NCBI RefSeq assembly: GCF_000768345.1
Contig: NZ_AVPS01000004.1
Coordinates: 124,001-188,000 of the forward strand
Source of the DNA: Lysobacter concretionis Ko07 = DSM 16239
GTDB taxonomy: Bacteria; Pseudomonadota; Gammaproteobacteria; Xanthomonadales; Xanthomonadaceae
Direction of reading: 5' to 3'
DNA: 64,000 nt
Part shown: piece after piece, positions 1 through 10,655 of the stretch
How the letters are laid out: every line of letters starts with the position of its first letter
Numbering within the stretch: position 1 is the stretch's first letter
Position numbers and translations under genes: made by a program
Notes under the pieces: model-generated
Told to the model about the DNA's origin: nothing
Seen by the model: the letters and a program-made list of their open reading frames with translations, nothing else
Database searches by the model: none

Positions 1-1350
1 GCATCGGATCGCGAAGACACGCCGCTCGCGGCAGCTCCTGCGACGCCGGTTGCCGCGCCTGCGGCCGCTCCGGCCCTGATTGAGCGCCCGGACCGCTACG
101 GCGCAGTCCAGGCCGGCGAAAACCTGTCGACGATCGCCAGCCGACTCGGCCTCGGCGGCAGCCTCAACCAGACCATGATCGCGTTGCTGCAGGCGAATCC
201 CGCGGCGTTCATCGACGGCAACATCCACCTGCTCAAGCAGGGCGCGGTGCTGCGGGTGCCCGATGCCGCCGAGGTACGCGGCATCGAGGCAGCGCAGGCG
301 ATGGCGCAGGTGCGCGAGCAGACGCGGGCGTGGCGCGCCGCGCGGCAACCGGTGCCACAACCGCAACTGGCCGGCGGCGATGACGCGACCGCGACCACGG
401 CGGCAACAACGGCGGCCGCCGGCAGCGACGGTGCGCGGCTTGAAATCGTTCCCCCGGGCGCAAGCGACGCAAGCCGGGCGGGAACCCAATCGGGCATCAG
501 TGCCGGAGGCGAGGGCGACATGGTGCGACAGGAACTGCAGACCACGAAGGAGACCCTGGCGGCGCGCGATGCCGAACTGGCTGAGATGAAGAGCCGCATC
601 GAAGCACTGGAGCAGCTCCAGGCCGACCAGCAGAAGCTGATCTCGATGAAGGACTCCGAATTGACCGCCGCACAGCAGCAGCTGGCGCAGACCCAGGCGG
701 CCGATGCGGGCGGATCCGCATCGACCCTGCCCTGGCTGCTGGGCGGAGGCGGGCTGGTGTTGGCGCTGCTGGGCGGCTGGTGGCTGCGGCGTCGTGCCGA
801 CATGGCGCCCAGGTTCCGCGCACCGGCGCCGACCCAGCCCGGTCGCGCGCCATCGACGCTGGCCGCGGGCTTCCCACAGTCGAGCCGGTTCGATGACGAG
901 TCTTCCGACAACCGTCGACAGGACCGGGCCGAAGTGGCTTCGTCGACGGCAACAGCGACTTCGACTGCGACGGATCGCCTGACATCGCCGGCTCCTCCCG
1001 CCCGTGCGGATGCGGGTGAAGTCCCGGCATCCCCGGCCGTACCGGATGTCGCCGATGTGGCCGATGTGGCCGTACCGGCATGGCACGCGACATCGGGCAA
1101 GAACAAGCTGAACCGGCTGGAGCCGGTGCCGGCGTCGGCAACCGCGACCGCCCTCGCCGACAGCGTGCCGGCCGCCGGCGATGCCGATTTCGAAACCGAA
1201 GTGCCGGGCCTGGAGCGTCTGGAACTGGCCCGCGCCTATCTGGACCTGGGCGACCGGGAAAGTGCCCGCCAACTCCTCGGCGAGCTGGTGATCGGCGGCA
1301 GTCCGGCCGCGCGTGAGCAGGCGGCCCGGTTGTTGCGGGATATCGGATAA
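1..1350 (+). CDS. fimV: FimV-like pilus/polar assembly protein, C-terminal part (5' end outside window)
   Basis: The frame is open from the first base of the window, so the gene begins to the left. FimV is an inner-membrane, peptidoglycan-associated protein needed for type IV pilus assembly and polar organisation. Visible in order: an Ala/Pro-rich linker; a LysM-like segment starting near base 97 ([14 protein letters not shown]) and ending in [10 protein letters not shown]; a Gln-rich linker; a predicted coiled coil (bases about 520-700); one membrane segment ([17 protein letters not shown], bases about 730-790) followed by RRR; a low-complexity Ala/Thr/Asp region with VADVADV repeats; and a C-terminal TPR-like helix pair ([21 protein letters not shown]) typical of the FimV C-terminal domain. 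The stop TAA is 4 bases before the likely truA start. Family assignment rests on the domain order and on the neighbour truA, which follows fimV in many gammaproteobacteria. Confidence 0.85.
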   Translation, partial: ASDREDTPLAAAPATPVAAPAAAPALIERPDRYGAVQAGENLSTIASRLGLGGSLNQTMIALLQANPAAFIDGNIHLLKQGAVLRVPDAAEVRGIEAAQAMAQVREQTRAWRAARQPVPQPQLAGGDDATATTAATTAAAGSDGARLEIVPPGASDASRAGTQSGISAGGEGDMVRQELQTTKETLAARDAELAEMKSRIEALEQLQADQQKLISMKDSELTAAQQQLAQTQAADAGGSASTLPWLLGGGGLVLALLGGWWLRRRADMAPRFRAPAPTQPGRAPSTLAAGFPQSSRFDDESSDNRRQDRAEVASSTATATSTATDRLTSPAPPARADAGEVPASPAVPDVADVADVAVPAWHATSGKNKLNRLEPVPASATATALADSVPAAGDADFETEVPGLERLELARAYLDLGDRESARQLLGELVIGGSPAAREQAARLLRDIG

Positions 1351-1354
1351 GGCA

Positions 1355-2230
1355 GTGTCCGCGGAACCCGAGCCGAACCTGCCCGTATCGACTGACGCCG
1401 ACATCACTCCCTCGCCCGCCGGTGCGGGAGTGCTGCGACGTCGCTGGGCGCTGGGAGTCGAGTACGACGGCAGCGGATTTTCCGGCTGGCAGCGGCTGAA
1501 CCGGCCCGGTCAGCCCGAGCGTCGCAACGAGCCGACCGTGCAGGCCGCGCTCGAACAGGCGCTGTCGTTCGTGGCTGGCGAGCCGGTCGCGGTGGTCTGC
1601 GCTGGGCGCACCGATGCCGGCGTGCATGCCGCCGCCCAGGTGGTGCACTTCGACGGGCCGGCCCAGCGCGACCCGCGTGGCTGGGTACTGGGCACCACCA
1701 GCCGGCTGCCGGCATCGGTATGCGTCAACTGGTGCGTGCCGGTCGCCGATGATTTCCATGCGAGGTTCTCCGCGCGGGCTCGGCGTTACCGCTACTCGAT
1801 CCTCAACCGTCCGGTGCGTCCGGCCATGCAGCGGCAATACCTGAGCTGGGTGCGTCCGCCGCTGGATGCGACAGCGATGCACGAGGCGGCGCAGTACCTG
1901 CTTGGCGAGCACGATTTTTCCGCATTCCGCACTGTCCATTGCCAGGCCCCACACGCGCGGCGCGACCTGCAGCAGGTCAGCGTGACCCGGACCGGGGAGG
2001 TCGTGACGGTGGACATCCAGGCCAATGCGTTCCTGCACCACATGGTCCGCAACATCGTCGGCAGCCTGTTGGTGGTGGGCCAGGGCGAGCGGCCCGGCGC
2101 ATGGATGGCCGAGCTGCTGGCGGGGCGCGACCGGGCGCTGGCCGGGCCGACGGCGCCCTCGGCCGGTCTGGTGTTCCTCGGGCCGCTTTACCCGGCACAA
2201 TGGCAACTCCCGGCCGAGGTCACGTCGTGA
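1355..2230 (+). CDS. truA: tRNA pseudouridine(38-40) synthase TruA
   Basis: Converts uridines 38, 39 and 40 of the tRNA anticodon arm to pseudouridine. The catalytic motif GRTDAGVHA is at about residues 84-92, with the nucleophilic Asp at 87; the N-terminal core signature [12 protein letters not shown] is also present. I chose GTG 1355, four bases after the fimV stop, giving 291 aa. The longer frame starting at 1313 would overlap fimV by 38 bases and adds a non-conserved leader. Residues 1-30 are still longer than in most TruA proteins, so a later start cannot be excluded. The stop codon lies inside a 14-bp imperfect tandem duplication (2228-2255). Confidence 0.93.
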   Translation: MSAEPEPNLPVSTDADITPSPAGAGVLRRRWALGVEYDGSGFSGWQRLNRPGQPERRNEPTVQAALEQALSFVAGEPVAVVCAGRTDAGVHAAAQVVHFDGPAQRDPRGWVLGTTSRLPASVCVNWCVPVADDFHARFSARARRYRYSILNRPVRPAMQRQYLSWVRPPLDATAMHEAAQYLLGEHDFSAFRTVHCQAPHARRDLQQVSVTRTGEVVTVDIQANAFLHHMVRNIVGSLLVVGQGERPGAWMAELLAGRDRALAGPTAPSAGLVFLGPLYPAQWQLPAEVTS

Positions 2231-2318
2231 ATGGCCTGCGGTGAACGGCCTGCTGTCGAGGAATCCGGTTTTGAAGGTTGTATTGAAGGCCCTGTCTTGA
2301 AGGTGTTGTCTTGAAACG
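2228..2318. repeat. Two runs of 14-bp-period tandem repeats between truA and trpF
   Basis: TGAATGGCCTGCGG (2228-2241, including the truA stop) is followed directly by TGAACGGCCTGCTG (2242-2255), 12 of 14 identical. Further on, TTGAAGG occurs at 2271, 2283 and 2297, and TTGAA again at 2311; TGTCTTGAA at 2293 and 2307 shows the 14-bp period exactly. The last copy supplies the TTG start codon of trpF. Confidence 0.8.
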
Positions 2319-2970
2319 GACCCTGTTCCGTACCCGGATCAAGTTCTGCGGTCTCACCCGGCCCGGTGACGTGCGCCTGGCGTGCGAGCTGGGCGTGGAT
2401 GCGATCGGGTTCGTGTTCGCCCAGGGCAGCACGCGCCGGCTCGAGCCCGAGCAGGCGCGGGCGATGCGGCAGGCGCTGGCGCCGCTGGTCGACGCGGTAG
2501 CCCTGTTCAGCGACAACAGCACGCAGGAGGTGCGTGATGTCGTGCGCCATGTGCGGCCAAGCCTGCTGCAGTTCCACGGCAGCGAGGACGATGCGTTCTG
2601 CCGCGGTTTTGGCGTCCCGTACCTGAAGGCGATCCCGTTGGGCAGCCCGATCGCGAGCGGGCATCCGGCCGCGCTGGAGCGTCTGTATCCCGGCGCGGCG
2701 GGGTTTCTGTTCGACAGCCACGTCGCCGGCGGGTCGGGCGGCAGCGGCAAGGTGTTCGACTGGTTGCGGATTCCGGCCGGCGTGCAGAAGCCGTTCGTAC
2801 TGGCCGGCGGCCTGGACGCCGACAACGTGTTCGATGCGATCCTCGCCACCATGCCGTGGGGCGTGGATGTCTCCAGCGGCATCGAGACGGCACCGGGGCT
2901 GAAGGACGGCGACAAGATGCGGCATTTCGTCGAGCAGGTGCGCCGCGCCGATTGTCACGTCCCCGACTGA
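2311..2970 (+). CDS. trpF: Phosphoribosylanthranilate isomerase
   Basis: Catalyses the Amadori rearrangement of N-(5'-phosphoribosyl)anthranilate to CdRP in tryptophan synthesis. It is a 219-aa TIM barrel. The N-terminal strand [11 protein letters not shown] carries the catalytic Cys13, the general acid is Asp135 in FLFDSH, and the phosphate-binding loops are GGSGGSGK (about 140-147) and LAGGLDADN. The start is TTG 2311, and the preceding bases are short TTGAAGG repeats with no clear Shine-Dalgarno, so translation may be weak or partly coupled to upstream genes. trpB follows after about 90 bp. Confidence 0.95.
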   Translation: MKRTLFRTRIKFCGLTRPGDVRLACELGVDAIGFVFAQGSTRRLEPEQARAMRQALAPLVDAVALFSDNSTQEVRDVVRHVRPSLLQFHGSEDDAFCRGFGVPYLKAIPLGSPIASGHPAALERLYPGAAGFLFDSHVAGGSGGSGKVFDWLRIPAGVQKPFVLAGGLDADNVFDAILATMPWGVDVSSGIETAPGLKDGDKMRHFVEQVRRADCHVPD

Positions 2971-3057
2971 GTCGCCGGTATCCCCGGTCGACGTCATTAC
3001 TTTCCACTTTCCGCCAACGCCTGCGAGGTGTCTGGCGACAACCAACGAGTCGTGTCG

Positions 3058-4287
3058 ATGCTTCCCGAGTCTTCCTCCCTCCCGCCGGTCGATTACCACG
3101 CCACCCCCGACGCCTCCGGGCATTTCGGCCGGTTTGGCGGCCGCTTCGTCGCCGAAACCCTGGTCGGCCCGTTGCAGGAGCTGGCTGCGGCCTACGATGC
3201 GGCCCGCATCGACCCGGCGTTCATCCGCGCATTCGAGCGTGACCTGGCGCATTACGTCGGCCGTCCCAGCCCGATCTATCACGCCGAGCGGCTGAGCCGC
3301 GAAGTCGGTGGCGCGCGCATCCTGCTCAAGCGCGAGGACCTGAACCACACCGGCGCACACAAGATCAACAACACCATCGGCCAGGCCCTGCTGGCCAGCC
3401 GGATGGGCAAGAAGCGGATCATCGCCGAGACCGGTGCCGGCCAGCACGGCGTGGCCTCGGCCACCGTCGCCGCGCGGCTGGGGCTGGAATGCGTGGTCTA
3501 CATGGGCGCGACGGATATCGAGCGGCAGAAGATCAACGTCTACCGGATGCAGCTGCTCGGCGCGACGGTGGTGCCCGTCAGCAGCGGCTCGGCGACGCTC
3601 AAGGACGCGCTCAACGAGGCCATGCGCGACTGGGTGACCAACATCGCCGACACGTTCTACATCATCGGTACCGTCGCCGGCCCCGACCCGTACCCGCGCA
3701 TGGTGCGCGACTTCAACGCCGTGGTCGGGCGCGAGGCGCGCGAGCAGATGCTGGCCGAGTACGGCCGCCTGCCCGATGCGGTGACCGCCTGCGTCGGCGG
3801 TGGCAGCAACGCGATCGGCATCTTCCACGCGTTCCTCAACGACCCCGGCGTGCGCATCGTCGGCGCCGAGGCGGCGGGCGAGGGCGTCGCCAGCGGTCGC
3901 CATGCCGCGTCGTTGTCGGCCGGCCGACCGGGCGTGCTGCACGGTAACCGCACCTACCTGTTGTGCGATGACGACGGCCAGATCGTCGAAACCCACTCGA
4001 TTTCCGCCGGCCTGGACTATCCGGGGGTCGGCCCCGAGCATGCCTTCCTGCAGGAGACCGGTCGCGCGGAGTATGTCGGGGTGACCGACGACGAGGCGCT
4101 GGCGGCGTTCCACCAGCTCATCCGCACCGAGGGCATCCTGCCGGCGCTGGAGTCCAGCCATGCGGTCGCGCAGGCGGTGAAGCTCGCGCGCGAACTGCCC
4201 GCGGACGCGATCGTGCTGTGCAACCTGTCCGGCCGGGGCGACAAGGACGTGCACACGATCGCTGCGCGCGAGGGGATGTCGCTATGA
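3058..4287 (+). CDS. trpB: Tryptophan synthase beta chain
   Basis: PLP enzyme that condenses indole with serine; it forms the alpha2-beta2 complex with TrpA, encoded next door. About 409 aa. Seen: the N-terminal signature [15 protein letters not shown], the PLP lysine K102 in GAHKINN, the catalytic Glu124 in AETGAGQHG, and the phosphate-binding GGGSNAIG at about 247-254. I chose ATG 3058. An in-frame GTG at 3028 would add 10 residues, but its purine-rich GCGAGG sits directly against the start. The gene overlaps trpA by an ATGA junction. Confidence 0.96.
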   Translation: MLPESSSLPPVDYHATPDASGHFGRFGGRFVAETLVGPLQELAAAYDAARIDPAFIRAFERDLAHYVGRPSPIYHAERLSREVGGARILLKREDLNHTGAHKINNTIGQALLASRMGKKRIIAETGAGQHGVASATVAARLGLECVVYMGATDIERQKINVYRMQLLGATVVPVSSGSATLKDALNEAMRDWVTNIADTFYIIGTVAGPDPYPRMVRDFNAVVGREAREQMLAEYGRLPDAVTACVGGGSNAIGIFHAFLNDPGVRIVGAEAAGEGVASGRHAASLSAGRPGVLHGNRTYLLCDDDGQIVETHSISAGLDYPGVGPEHAFLQETGRAEYVGVTDDEALAAFHQLIRTEGILPALESSHAVAQAVKLARELPADAIVLCNLSGRGDKDVHTIAAREGMSL

Positions 4288-5096
4288 GCCGTATTGCCAC
4301 CCGGTTTGCCCAGCTCAAGGCCAACGGACGCAAAGCCCTGGTGCCGTTCATCACCGCCGGCGATCCGTCGCTGGAGGCGACCGTGCCGGTGATGCACGCG
4401 CTGGTCGCCGCCGGTGCCGACGTGATCGAGATCGGGGTGCCGTTCTCCGATCCGATGGCCGACGGCCCGACCATCCAGCACAGCTCCGAGCGGGCGCTCG
4501 CGCGCGGCGCGGACATGGCGTACGTGTTCGAGACCGTGCGGCGTTTCCGCGAAATCGACGACCTGACCCCGGTCGTGCTGATGGGCTATCTCAACCCCGT
4601 CGAGATCCGCGGGCCCGCGCGCTACGCCGCGCAGGCCGTGGCTGCGGGCATCGATGGCGCGTTGCTGGTCGACCTGACCCCCGAGGAAGCCGCCGACTAC
4701 CGCACCGCATTCGAAACCCATGGGCTGGACATGATCCTGCTGGCCGCGCCGACGACGTCGCCGGCGCGGATGGCTCACCTCTGCGAACTGGCCACCGGTT
4801 ACCTGTACTACGTCAGCTACGCCGGCGTGACCGGAGCCGACCATCTGGATGCCGGCGCGGCCAATGACCGGCTGCATGCCATCCGTGCGCTCGACCTGGT
4901 GCCGGTAGTGGCCGGTTTCGGCATCAAGGACGCGGCCAGTGCCGCGGCGATGGCGGGCGAGGCCGATGGCGTCGTGGTCGGCAGCGCGCTGGTGGCGGCG
5001 ATGGCCGATGCAGCCGACGCCGACGATGCCGCCAGGCGCGCGGCGGCGTTCCTGGCGCCGTTGCGACGCGCCATCGACGCGGCAACCCCGGTCTGA
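4284..5096 (+). CDS. trpA: Tryptophan synthase alpha chain
   Basis: Cleaves indole-3-glycerol phosphate to indole and glyceraldehyde-3-phosphate and channels indole to TrpB. 270-aa TIM barrel. The catalytic acids are Glu49 and Asp60 in [14 protein letters not shown], and the phosphate-binding region is GFGIKDA with VVGSALV near the C-terminus. ATG 4284 overlaps the trpB stop (ATGA), which indicates translational coupling for equimolar subunit production. Confidence 0.97.
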   Translation: MSRIATRFAQLKANGRKALVPFITAGDPSLEATVPVMHALVAAGADVIEIGVPFSDPMADGPTIQHSSERALARGADMAYVFETVRRFREIDDLTPVVLMGYLNPVEIRGPARYAAQAVAAGIDGALLVDLTPEEAADYRTAFETHGLDMILLAAPTTSPARMAHLCELATGYLYYVSYAGVTGADHLDAGAANDRLHAIRALDLVPVVAGFGIKDAASAAAMAGEADGVVVGSALVAAMADAADADDAARRAAAFLAPLRRAIDAATPV

Positions 5097-5122
5097 TGGG
5101 CCTGCGCTAAACTGCCACGTTG

Positions 5123-5137
5123 GCCGGACAGTCCGGC
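5123..5137. promoter_or_regulatory. 15-bp dyad in the accD leader
   Basis: GCCGGACAGTCCGGC is a perfect 7-1-7 palindrome in the 128-bp gap before accD, 10 bases after a -10-like TAAACT (5108-5113). The one-base centre makes it an unlikely RNA hairpin but a plausible operator for a dimeric repressor. No regulator can be named. Confidence 0.35.
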
Positions 5138-5224
5138 ACCTGGAGCGCGGCCGGCAAGCGCGCGATCCGGGACTGACGATTTCCGGGCGATCGCACCGGG
5201 CAAATACAGGGAATCTCGCACCGC

Positions 5225-6114
<890 letters not shown>

Positions 6115-6115
<1 letters not shown>

Positions 6116-7473
6116 TGGGACGCAAGTATTTCGGTACCGACGGCATCCGTGGCAGGGTCGGCGAGGGCGTGATCTCGGCCGATTTCGTGCTGCGCCTGGG
6201 CAACGCCTATGGCCACGCGCTCAAGCGTGCGGTGCACGCCAAGCGTGCCTGGCGCAAGCCGGTGGTGATCATCGGCAAGGACACGCGGATCTCCAACTAC
6301 ATGTTCGAGGCGGCGCTGGAGGCCGGGCTGGTCGCCGCGGGCGTGGATGTGCAACTGATGGGGCCGATGCCGACCCCGGCGGTGGCGCATCTGACCCGCT
6401 CGATGCGCGCCGATGGCGGTATCGTCATTTCCGCCTCGCACAACCCGCACTTCGACAACGGCATCAAGTTCTTCTCCGCCGAAGGCGAGAAGCTCGACGA
6501 CGCCACCGAGCTGGAGATCGAGGCCGCCCTGGAGCAGCCATTCAGCACGGTGCCCTCGGAAGAGCTGGGCAAGACCGAACGCACCCGCGACGCCGTCGGC
6601 CGTTACGTTGAAGCGTGCAAGAACTCCGTCCCCAAGGGCTTTGACCTGGGCGGCATGCACATCGTGGTGGACTGCGCCAATGGCGCGACCTACCAGCTCG
6701 GCCCGCTGGTGCTGCGCGAGCTGGGGGCGAAGGTCGACGCGATCGGCGTGGCTCCCAATGGCCTGAACATCAACGACGGGGTCGGGTCGACCCATCCCGA
6801 GGCGCTGGCCGCCCGCGTGCGCGAAACCGGCGCGGTGCTGGGGATCGCCTTCGATGGCGACGGCGACCGGGTGATGTTCGTCGATGCGCAGGGCACGGTC
6901 CACGACGGCGACGACCTGATCTACCTGCTGGCCAACGACTGGCGCGAAAGCGGCCGTCTGCAGGGCCCGGTGGTGGGTACATTGATGACCAATTACGGAC
7001 TGGAGCGCGCGTTCGAGCAGGCGGGGATCGGGTTCGTCCGCGCCAAGGTCGGCGACCGGCATGTGCACCAGCAACTGATTGCCCACGGCGGCGTGCTCGG
7101 CGGCGAAGCCTCCGGCCACCTGCTGTGCCTGGACCGGACCAGCACCGGCGACGGCATCGTCAGCGCCCTGCAGGTGCTGGAAGTCCTGCACCGTCAGGGC
7201 ATCACCTTGGGCGATGCCCTGGCGGGGCTGCAAAAGGTGCCGCAACGGACCGTCAACGTGCGTTTCGGCAATGGCGCCAGACCGGCCGAGGCTGCCACGG
7301 TGCAGGCGGCGCTGGCCGATGCGCAGCTGGCAGTGCAGGGGCGTGGACGCGCCTTCCTGCGTCCGTCCGGCACCGAGCCGGTGGTGCGCGTCACCGTCGA
7401 GGCCGACGGCAGTGAACTGATGCAGGCCACCCTGGACCGCCTCGCTGAAGCCGTCCGGCTGGCAGCGCAATAA
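6115..7473 (+). CDS. glmM: Phosphoglucosamine mutase
   Basis: Interconverts glucosamine-6-P and glucosamine-1-P for UDP-GlcNAc, the precursor of peptidoglycan and lipid A. 452 aa, normal for GlmM. Seen: N-terminal YFGTDGIRG, the phosphoserine loop ISASHNP with Ser108, the metal-binding DGDGDR at 247-252, the sugar-binding GGEASGH, and the C-terminal phosphate-binding RPSGTEP. Translation is coupled to accD by the one-base overlap. Confidence 0.96.
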
Positions 7474-7529
7474 TCCCCCGCGGACGGCGTTGGCCGGCCG
7501 CGCCAACCCTCCTTTAGCAAGCTGAAGAC

Positions 7530-8477
7530 ATGAGCCAGACCCGCATTCCGACGTTCGACATCCGCCGTTTCGAGGATCCCGCCCAGCGGGACGCGTTCGT
7601 TGCCGAGCTGGGTGCCGCCTACCAGGAGTGGGGGTTTGCCGGCATCCACGGGCACGGCATTCCCGAGGCGCAGATTGCGCAAAGCTATGACGTGTTCCAG
7701 CGCTTTTTCGCCTTGCCCGAAGCGGTCAAGCGCAAGTACCACGTGGAAGGCGGCGGCGGTGCCCGCGGCTACACCCCGTTCGGCATCGAGACCGCCAAAG
7801 GCGCGACGTATTCCGACCTGAAGGAGTTCTGGCATGTCGGTCGCGAGATTCCGCGCGACTCGAAATACGCCGCCTCGATGCCGGCCAACGTCTGGCCCAG
7901 TGAGATTCCCGAGTTCCGTGAGGTCGCCTACGGCCTCTACCAGGCGCTGGACCACCTGGGCGCGAAAGTGCTCGGCGCGCTGGCCCTGCACATCGATCTG
8001 CCGGTGGACTGGTTCGACGACAAGATCGATTCGGGCAACTCCATCCTGCGGCCGCTGCACTATCCGCCGATCACCTCGCCGGAAGTGCCCAACGAGCGTG
8101 CCGGCGCGCACGAGGACATCAACCTCATCACGCTGCTGGTCGGCGCCAGCGCCGAGGGCCTGGAAGTGCTGTCACGCCAGGGCGAGTGGGTGCCGTTCAC
8201 CGCCGATGCCGACACCATCGTGGTCAACATCGGCGACATGCTGCAGCGCCTGACCAATCACGTGTACCCGTCGACCACCCACCGGGTGGTCAACCCGAAG
8301 GGCGACAAGGCGCGCCAGCCGCGTTACTCCACGCCCTTCTTCCTGCACCCCAATCCGGACTTCCTGATCGATGTGCTGCCCGGCACGGTCACCGCCGACA
8401 ATCCCAGCCGCTACCCCGAGCCGATCACCGCGCAGGGTTACCTGGAAGAGCGCCTGCGCGAGATCAAGCTCAAGTAG
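7530..8477 (+). CDS. 2-oxoglutarate/Fe(II)-dependent oxygenase, isopenicillin N synthase-like family
   Basis: Non-heme iron oxygenase of the IPNS/DIOX fold, 315 aa. The iron triad is visible as His194-x-Asp196 (AHEDINLITLL) and His251 (TTHRVVNP). The 2OG or substrate carboxylate-binding RxS is Arg265/Ser267 (PRYSTPF). The N-terminal DIOX_N segment has WGFAGIHGHGIP. The substrate cannot be told from sequence; bacterial members act on small metabolites. It stands alone between glmM and a convergent DNA glycosylase gene. Start ATG 7530 has a purine-rich AAGCTGAAG upstream. Confidence 0.9.
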   Translation: MSQTRIPTFDIRRFEDPAQRDAFVAELGAAYQEWGFAGIHGHGIPEAQIAQSYDVFQRFFALPEAVKRKYHVEGGGGARGYTPFGIETAKGATYSDLKEFWHVGREIPRDSKYAASMPANVWPSEIPEFREVAYGLYQALDHLGAKVLGALALHIDLPVDWFDDKIDSGNSILRPLHYPPITSPEVPNERAGAHEDINLITLLVGASAEGLEVLSRQGEWVPFTADADTIVVNIGDMLQRLTNHVYPSTTHRVVNPKGDKARQPRYSTPFFLHPNPDFLIDVLPGTVTADNPSRYPEPITAQGYLEERLREIKLK

Positions 8478-8495
8478 TCCAGGGCGAACCCGGCG

Positions 8496-9029
8496 TCAGG
8501 GCCGGTCCGGCAGGACATCCACTCCGGCCAGGAGCAACCCCTGTCGCCAGGCCTCCAGCTTGTCGGCAGGCCGTTGCGAGGCGTTCGCCGGGCTGGTCGA
8601 CGGCAGCCGCAGGTAGCGCCTGCGATCGACCGTCAATTGCGCGGCCACGAACCGGCGGTAACTGCTCTCGGCCTTCGCGCCGTTGAACAGGACCGTGGAC
8701 AGGTCCGGGCAGGCGGCGAACAGGCCGCCGAGATCATTCGGGTGGGCGGTGTCGTCGCGGATCGCCGAATCCAGGCTGCCTTCACGCTCGCAACTGGCGA
8801 GCACGTCCCACAGGGCAATGCCGGCCGTCGCCAGTGCGATGCAGCGTTCGGCGTAAGGCAGGGCGGGGTCGATGCCCAGCAACCGGCCCATGAACGGCCA
8901 GAACCGGTTCTGCGGGTGCGCGTAATAGCGGTTTTCCTGCAGCGACCGCACGCCTGGCATGCTGCCCAGGATCAGGACGCGGGCATCGGCCGGGACGATC
9001 GGCGGGAAGCTGTGGAGGCGGACGGTCAT
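8496..9029 (-). CDS. DNA-deoxyinosine (hypoxanthine) glycosylase, UDG superfamily family 6
   Basis: Removes deaminated bases, chiefly hypoxanthine, to start base-excision repair. 177 aa. Motif 1 is GSMPGVRSL (22-30) followed by YYAHPQNRFW with Asn41, which is the family 6 arrangement. The second motif is PSTSPAN (143-149). The gene is convergent with the oxygenase (18-bp gap) and divergent from tpiA. A Mug-type enzyme is the nearest alternative, but the GSMPG signature favours family 6. Confidence 0.88.
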   Translation of the reverse strand: MTVRLHSFPPIVPADARVLILGSMPGVRSLQENRYYAHPQNRFWPFMGRLLGIDPALPYAERCIALATAGIALWDVLASCEREGSLDSAIRDDTAHPNDLGGLFAACPDLSTVLFNGAKAESSYRRFVAAQLTVDRRRYLRLPSTSPANASQRPADKLEAWRQGLLLAGVDVLPDRP

Positions 9030-9079
9030 GGTCGGGACGGGTGCGGGGTGATTGTGCTCGCCTGCCGGTGCGGCTGGGG

Positions 9080-9085
9080 TAGAAT
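9080..9085 (+). promoter_or_regulatory. Probable -10 box for tpiA-secG
   Basis: TAGAAT lies 28 bases before the tpiA start in the divergent gap. No -35 hexamer at good spacing is obvious; the nearest TTGTGC is 22 bases upstream. Confidence 0.4.
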
Positions 9086-9112
9086 CCCGGCTTTCGTAAT
9101 CGGGGAGTTGGC

Positions 9113-9865
9113 ATGGCTCGTCGCAGGATTGTCGCCGGTAACTGGAAGTTGCATGGTGATCGACGTTTTTCTCATGAGTTGCTCGATGCCGTGGTCGCTG
9201 CTCCGGTTCCGTCCGGGGTCGAGCGCATCATCCTGCCGCCACTGCCGTACCTCGGCGAGCTGGCCGGCCGTTACGCCGACAGCGGCCTCGCATTCGGTGC
9301 GCAGGATGTCAGCTCGAAGCAGTCCGGTGCCTACACCGGCGAGGTGTCCGCGGCGATGCTGGTCGAGGTCGGTGCCCGCTACACGCTGGTGGGCCATTCC
9401 GAGCGCCGCCAGTACCACGGTGAGACCAGCGAGCTCGTGGCCGCCAAGTTCATGACCGCCAAGGCCGCCGGCCTGACCCCGATCCTGTGCATCGGCGAGA
9501 GCCTCGCCGAGCGTGACAGCGGCCAGACCGAATGGCGACTGGAAGAACAGCTGGCCCCGCTGATGAAGGACGGCGCCGCCGCGTTCGACGGTGCGATCGT
9601 TGCCTACGAGCCGGTGTGGGCGATCGGTACCGGAAAGACCGCCAGTCCCGAGCAGGTGCAGGCGGTGCACGCGTTCATCCGTAGCGAAGTCGCTGCACAC
9701 AATGCTAGAATCGCTGACTCGCTGCCGATCCTCTACGGCGGCAGCGTGAAGGCCGACAATGCCGCCGCGCTGTTTTCGCAAGCGGACGTCGATGGCGGCC
9801 TTGTTGGCGGGGCTTCACTGGTTGCCGCCGACTTCAACGCCATCGCTGCCGCGCTGGCTCCCTGA
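9113..9865 (+). CDS. tpiA: Triosephosphate isomerase
   Basis: Interconverts dihydroxyacetone phosphate and glyceraldehyde-3-phosphate. 250-aa TIM barrel. The active-site residues are all present: Asn10 and Lys12 (GNWKLHGD), His95 (GHSERRQYHGE), Glu166 (AYEPVWAIGTGKTAS) and the phosphate-binding YGGSVK and GGLVGGASL near the C-terminus. A GGGGAG Shine-Dalgarno lies 5-10 bases before ATG 9113, and a TAGAAT -10-like box is at 9080-9085. Confidence 0.97.
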   Translation: MARRRIVAGNWKLHGDRRFSHELLDAVVAAPVPSGVERIILPPLPYLGELAGRYADSGLAFGAQDVSSKQSGAYTGEVSAAMLVEVGARYTLVGHSERRQYHGETSELVAAKFMTAKAAGLTPILCIGESLAERDSGQTEWRLEEQLAPLMKDGAAAFDGAIVAYEPVWAIGTGKTASPEQVQAVHAFIRSEVAAHNARIADSLPILYGGSVKADNAAALFSQADVDGGLVGGASLVAADFNAIAAALAP

Positions 9866-9904
9866 CCTGCACCGGGCTCGTCCCGGGCAAACGAGAATGT
9901 TTCG

Positions 9905-10345
9905 ATGCTGTTGTTCCTCAACGTCATCTATGTGCTGATCGCGATCGCGATGATCGCCCTGATCCTTATGCAGCGCGGCGCTGGTGCGCAGGCGGGTGCC
10001 GGGTTTGGTGGCGGCGCTTCGGCGACCGTGTTCGGAGCGCGCGGCGCATCCAGCTTCCTGTCCAAGTCCACCAAGTGGCTCGGCATCGCGTTTTTCGCGA
10101 TCGCCATGTTCATGGCCTGGCATGCAACCGACAGGGCCGCCGGCACCGTCGCCACATCGCAGGATCTGGGCGTTATGTCGCAGATTCCCGTGACACCCGC
10201 GCCCGCCGGCAACAATATCGTGGTGCCCGCGGTACCCGGGCAGCCTGCGCCGCCGCAGGCTCCGGCGAAGGATTCCGGGGTTCCCGCCGCACCGACGGCG
10301 CCCCAGTCGCCTGAATCGGCACCGCCGGACAACGCCGGAAAATAG
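9905..10345 (+). CDS. secG: Preprotein translocase subunit SecG
   Basis: Small subunit of the SecYEG channel. 146 aa. Two membrane helices are visible, about residues 4-22 and 53-73, separated by the conserved polar loop QRGAGAQAGAGFGGGASATVFG. The tail is Pro/Ala-rich and longer than in E. coli SecG, as is common in this lineage. It lies 39 bp after tpiA and is followed by a tRNA gene and the nuo operon, a widely conserved order. Confidence 0.95.
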   Translation: MLLFLNVIYVLIAIAMIALILMQRGAGAQAGAGFGGGASATVFGARGASSFLSKSTKWLGIAFFAIAMFMAWHATDRAAGTVATSQDLGVMSQIPVTPAPAGNNIVVPAVPGQPAPPQAPAKDSGVPAAPTAPQSPESAPPDNAGK

Positions 10346-10465
10346 CGTCCCGCGATATCATGAGCGTTGACGCCCGGCATGGATGCGCGGGGGTCCGGTC
10401 GTTATGACCGAAAGCCGATTCGATCCAGCGATGGAGCGGGTCGGAACAGGGAAGTCGGATCATGT

Positions 10466-10550
10466 GCCCAGGTGGCGGAATTGGTAGACGCACTACCTTG
10501 AGGTGGTAGCGGCTTAGGTCGTGGGGGTTCGAGTCCCCCCTTGGGCACCA
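10466..10550 (+). tRNA. tRNA-Leu(GAG)
   Basis: 85-nt class II tRNA. The acceptor stem is GCCCAGG with CTTGGGC. The anticodon arm is CTACC-TTGAGGT-GGTAG with anticodon GAG. A long variable arm follows, then the T arm GGGGGTTCGAGTCCCCC, and CCA is encoded. It sits between secG and nuoA. Confidence 0.97.
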
Positions 10551-10576
10551 CTCCGGAAATTGTTGCAAACATCAAC

Positions 10577-10637
10577 GGCATCGCCCGCTGCCCCAGGCAG
10601 ACATGATGCCGCCGAGCCAAGGCCGCGCTAGCGCGGT
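10577..10637 (+). promoter_or_regulatory. Nested hairpin and 14-bp palindrome in the nuoA leader
   Basis: CGGCATC (10577-10583) pairs with GATGCCG (10606-10612), and inside it CTGCC (10589-10593) pairs with GGCAG (10597-10601). A perfect palindrome, CCGCGCTAGCGCGG, follows at 10624-10637, 18 bases before the nuoA start. There is no T tract, so this is not a terminator; a processing or regulatory role for the nuo transcript is possible. Confidence 0.45.
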
Positions 10638-10655
10638 GTAGCCGAGAGAACAGAA

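Noticed and set aside
497-2206. A 569-codon reverse-strand open frame opposite fimV and truA
   Set aside because: Spans two real genes and the gap between them, with low-complexity Arg/Pro/Ala sequence and no familiar domain.
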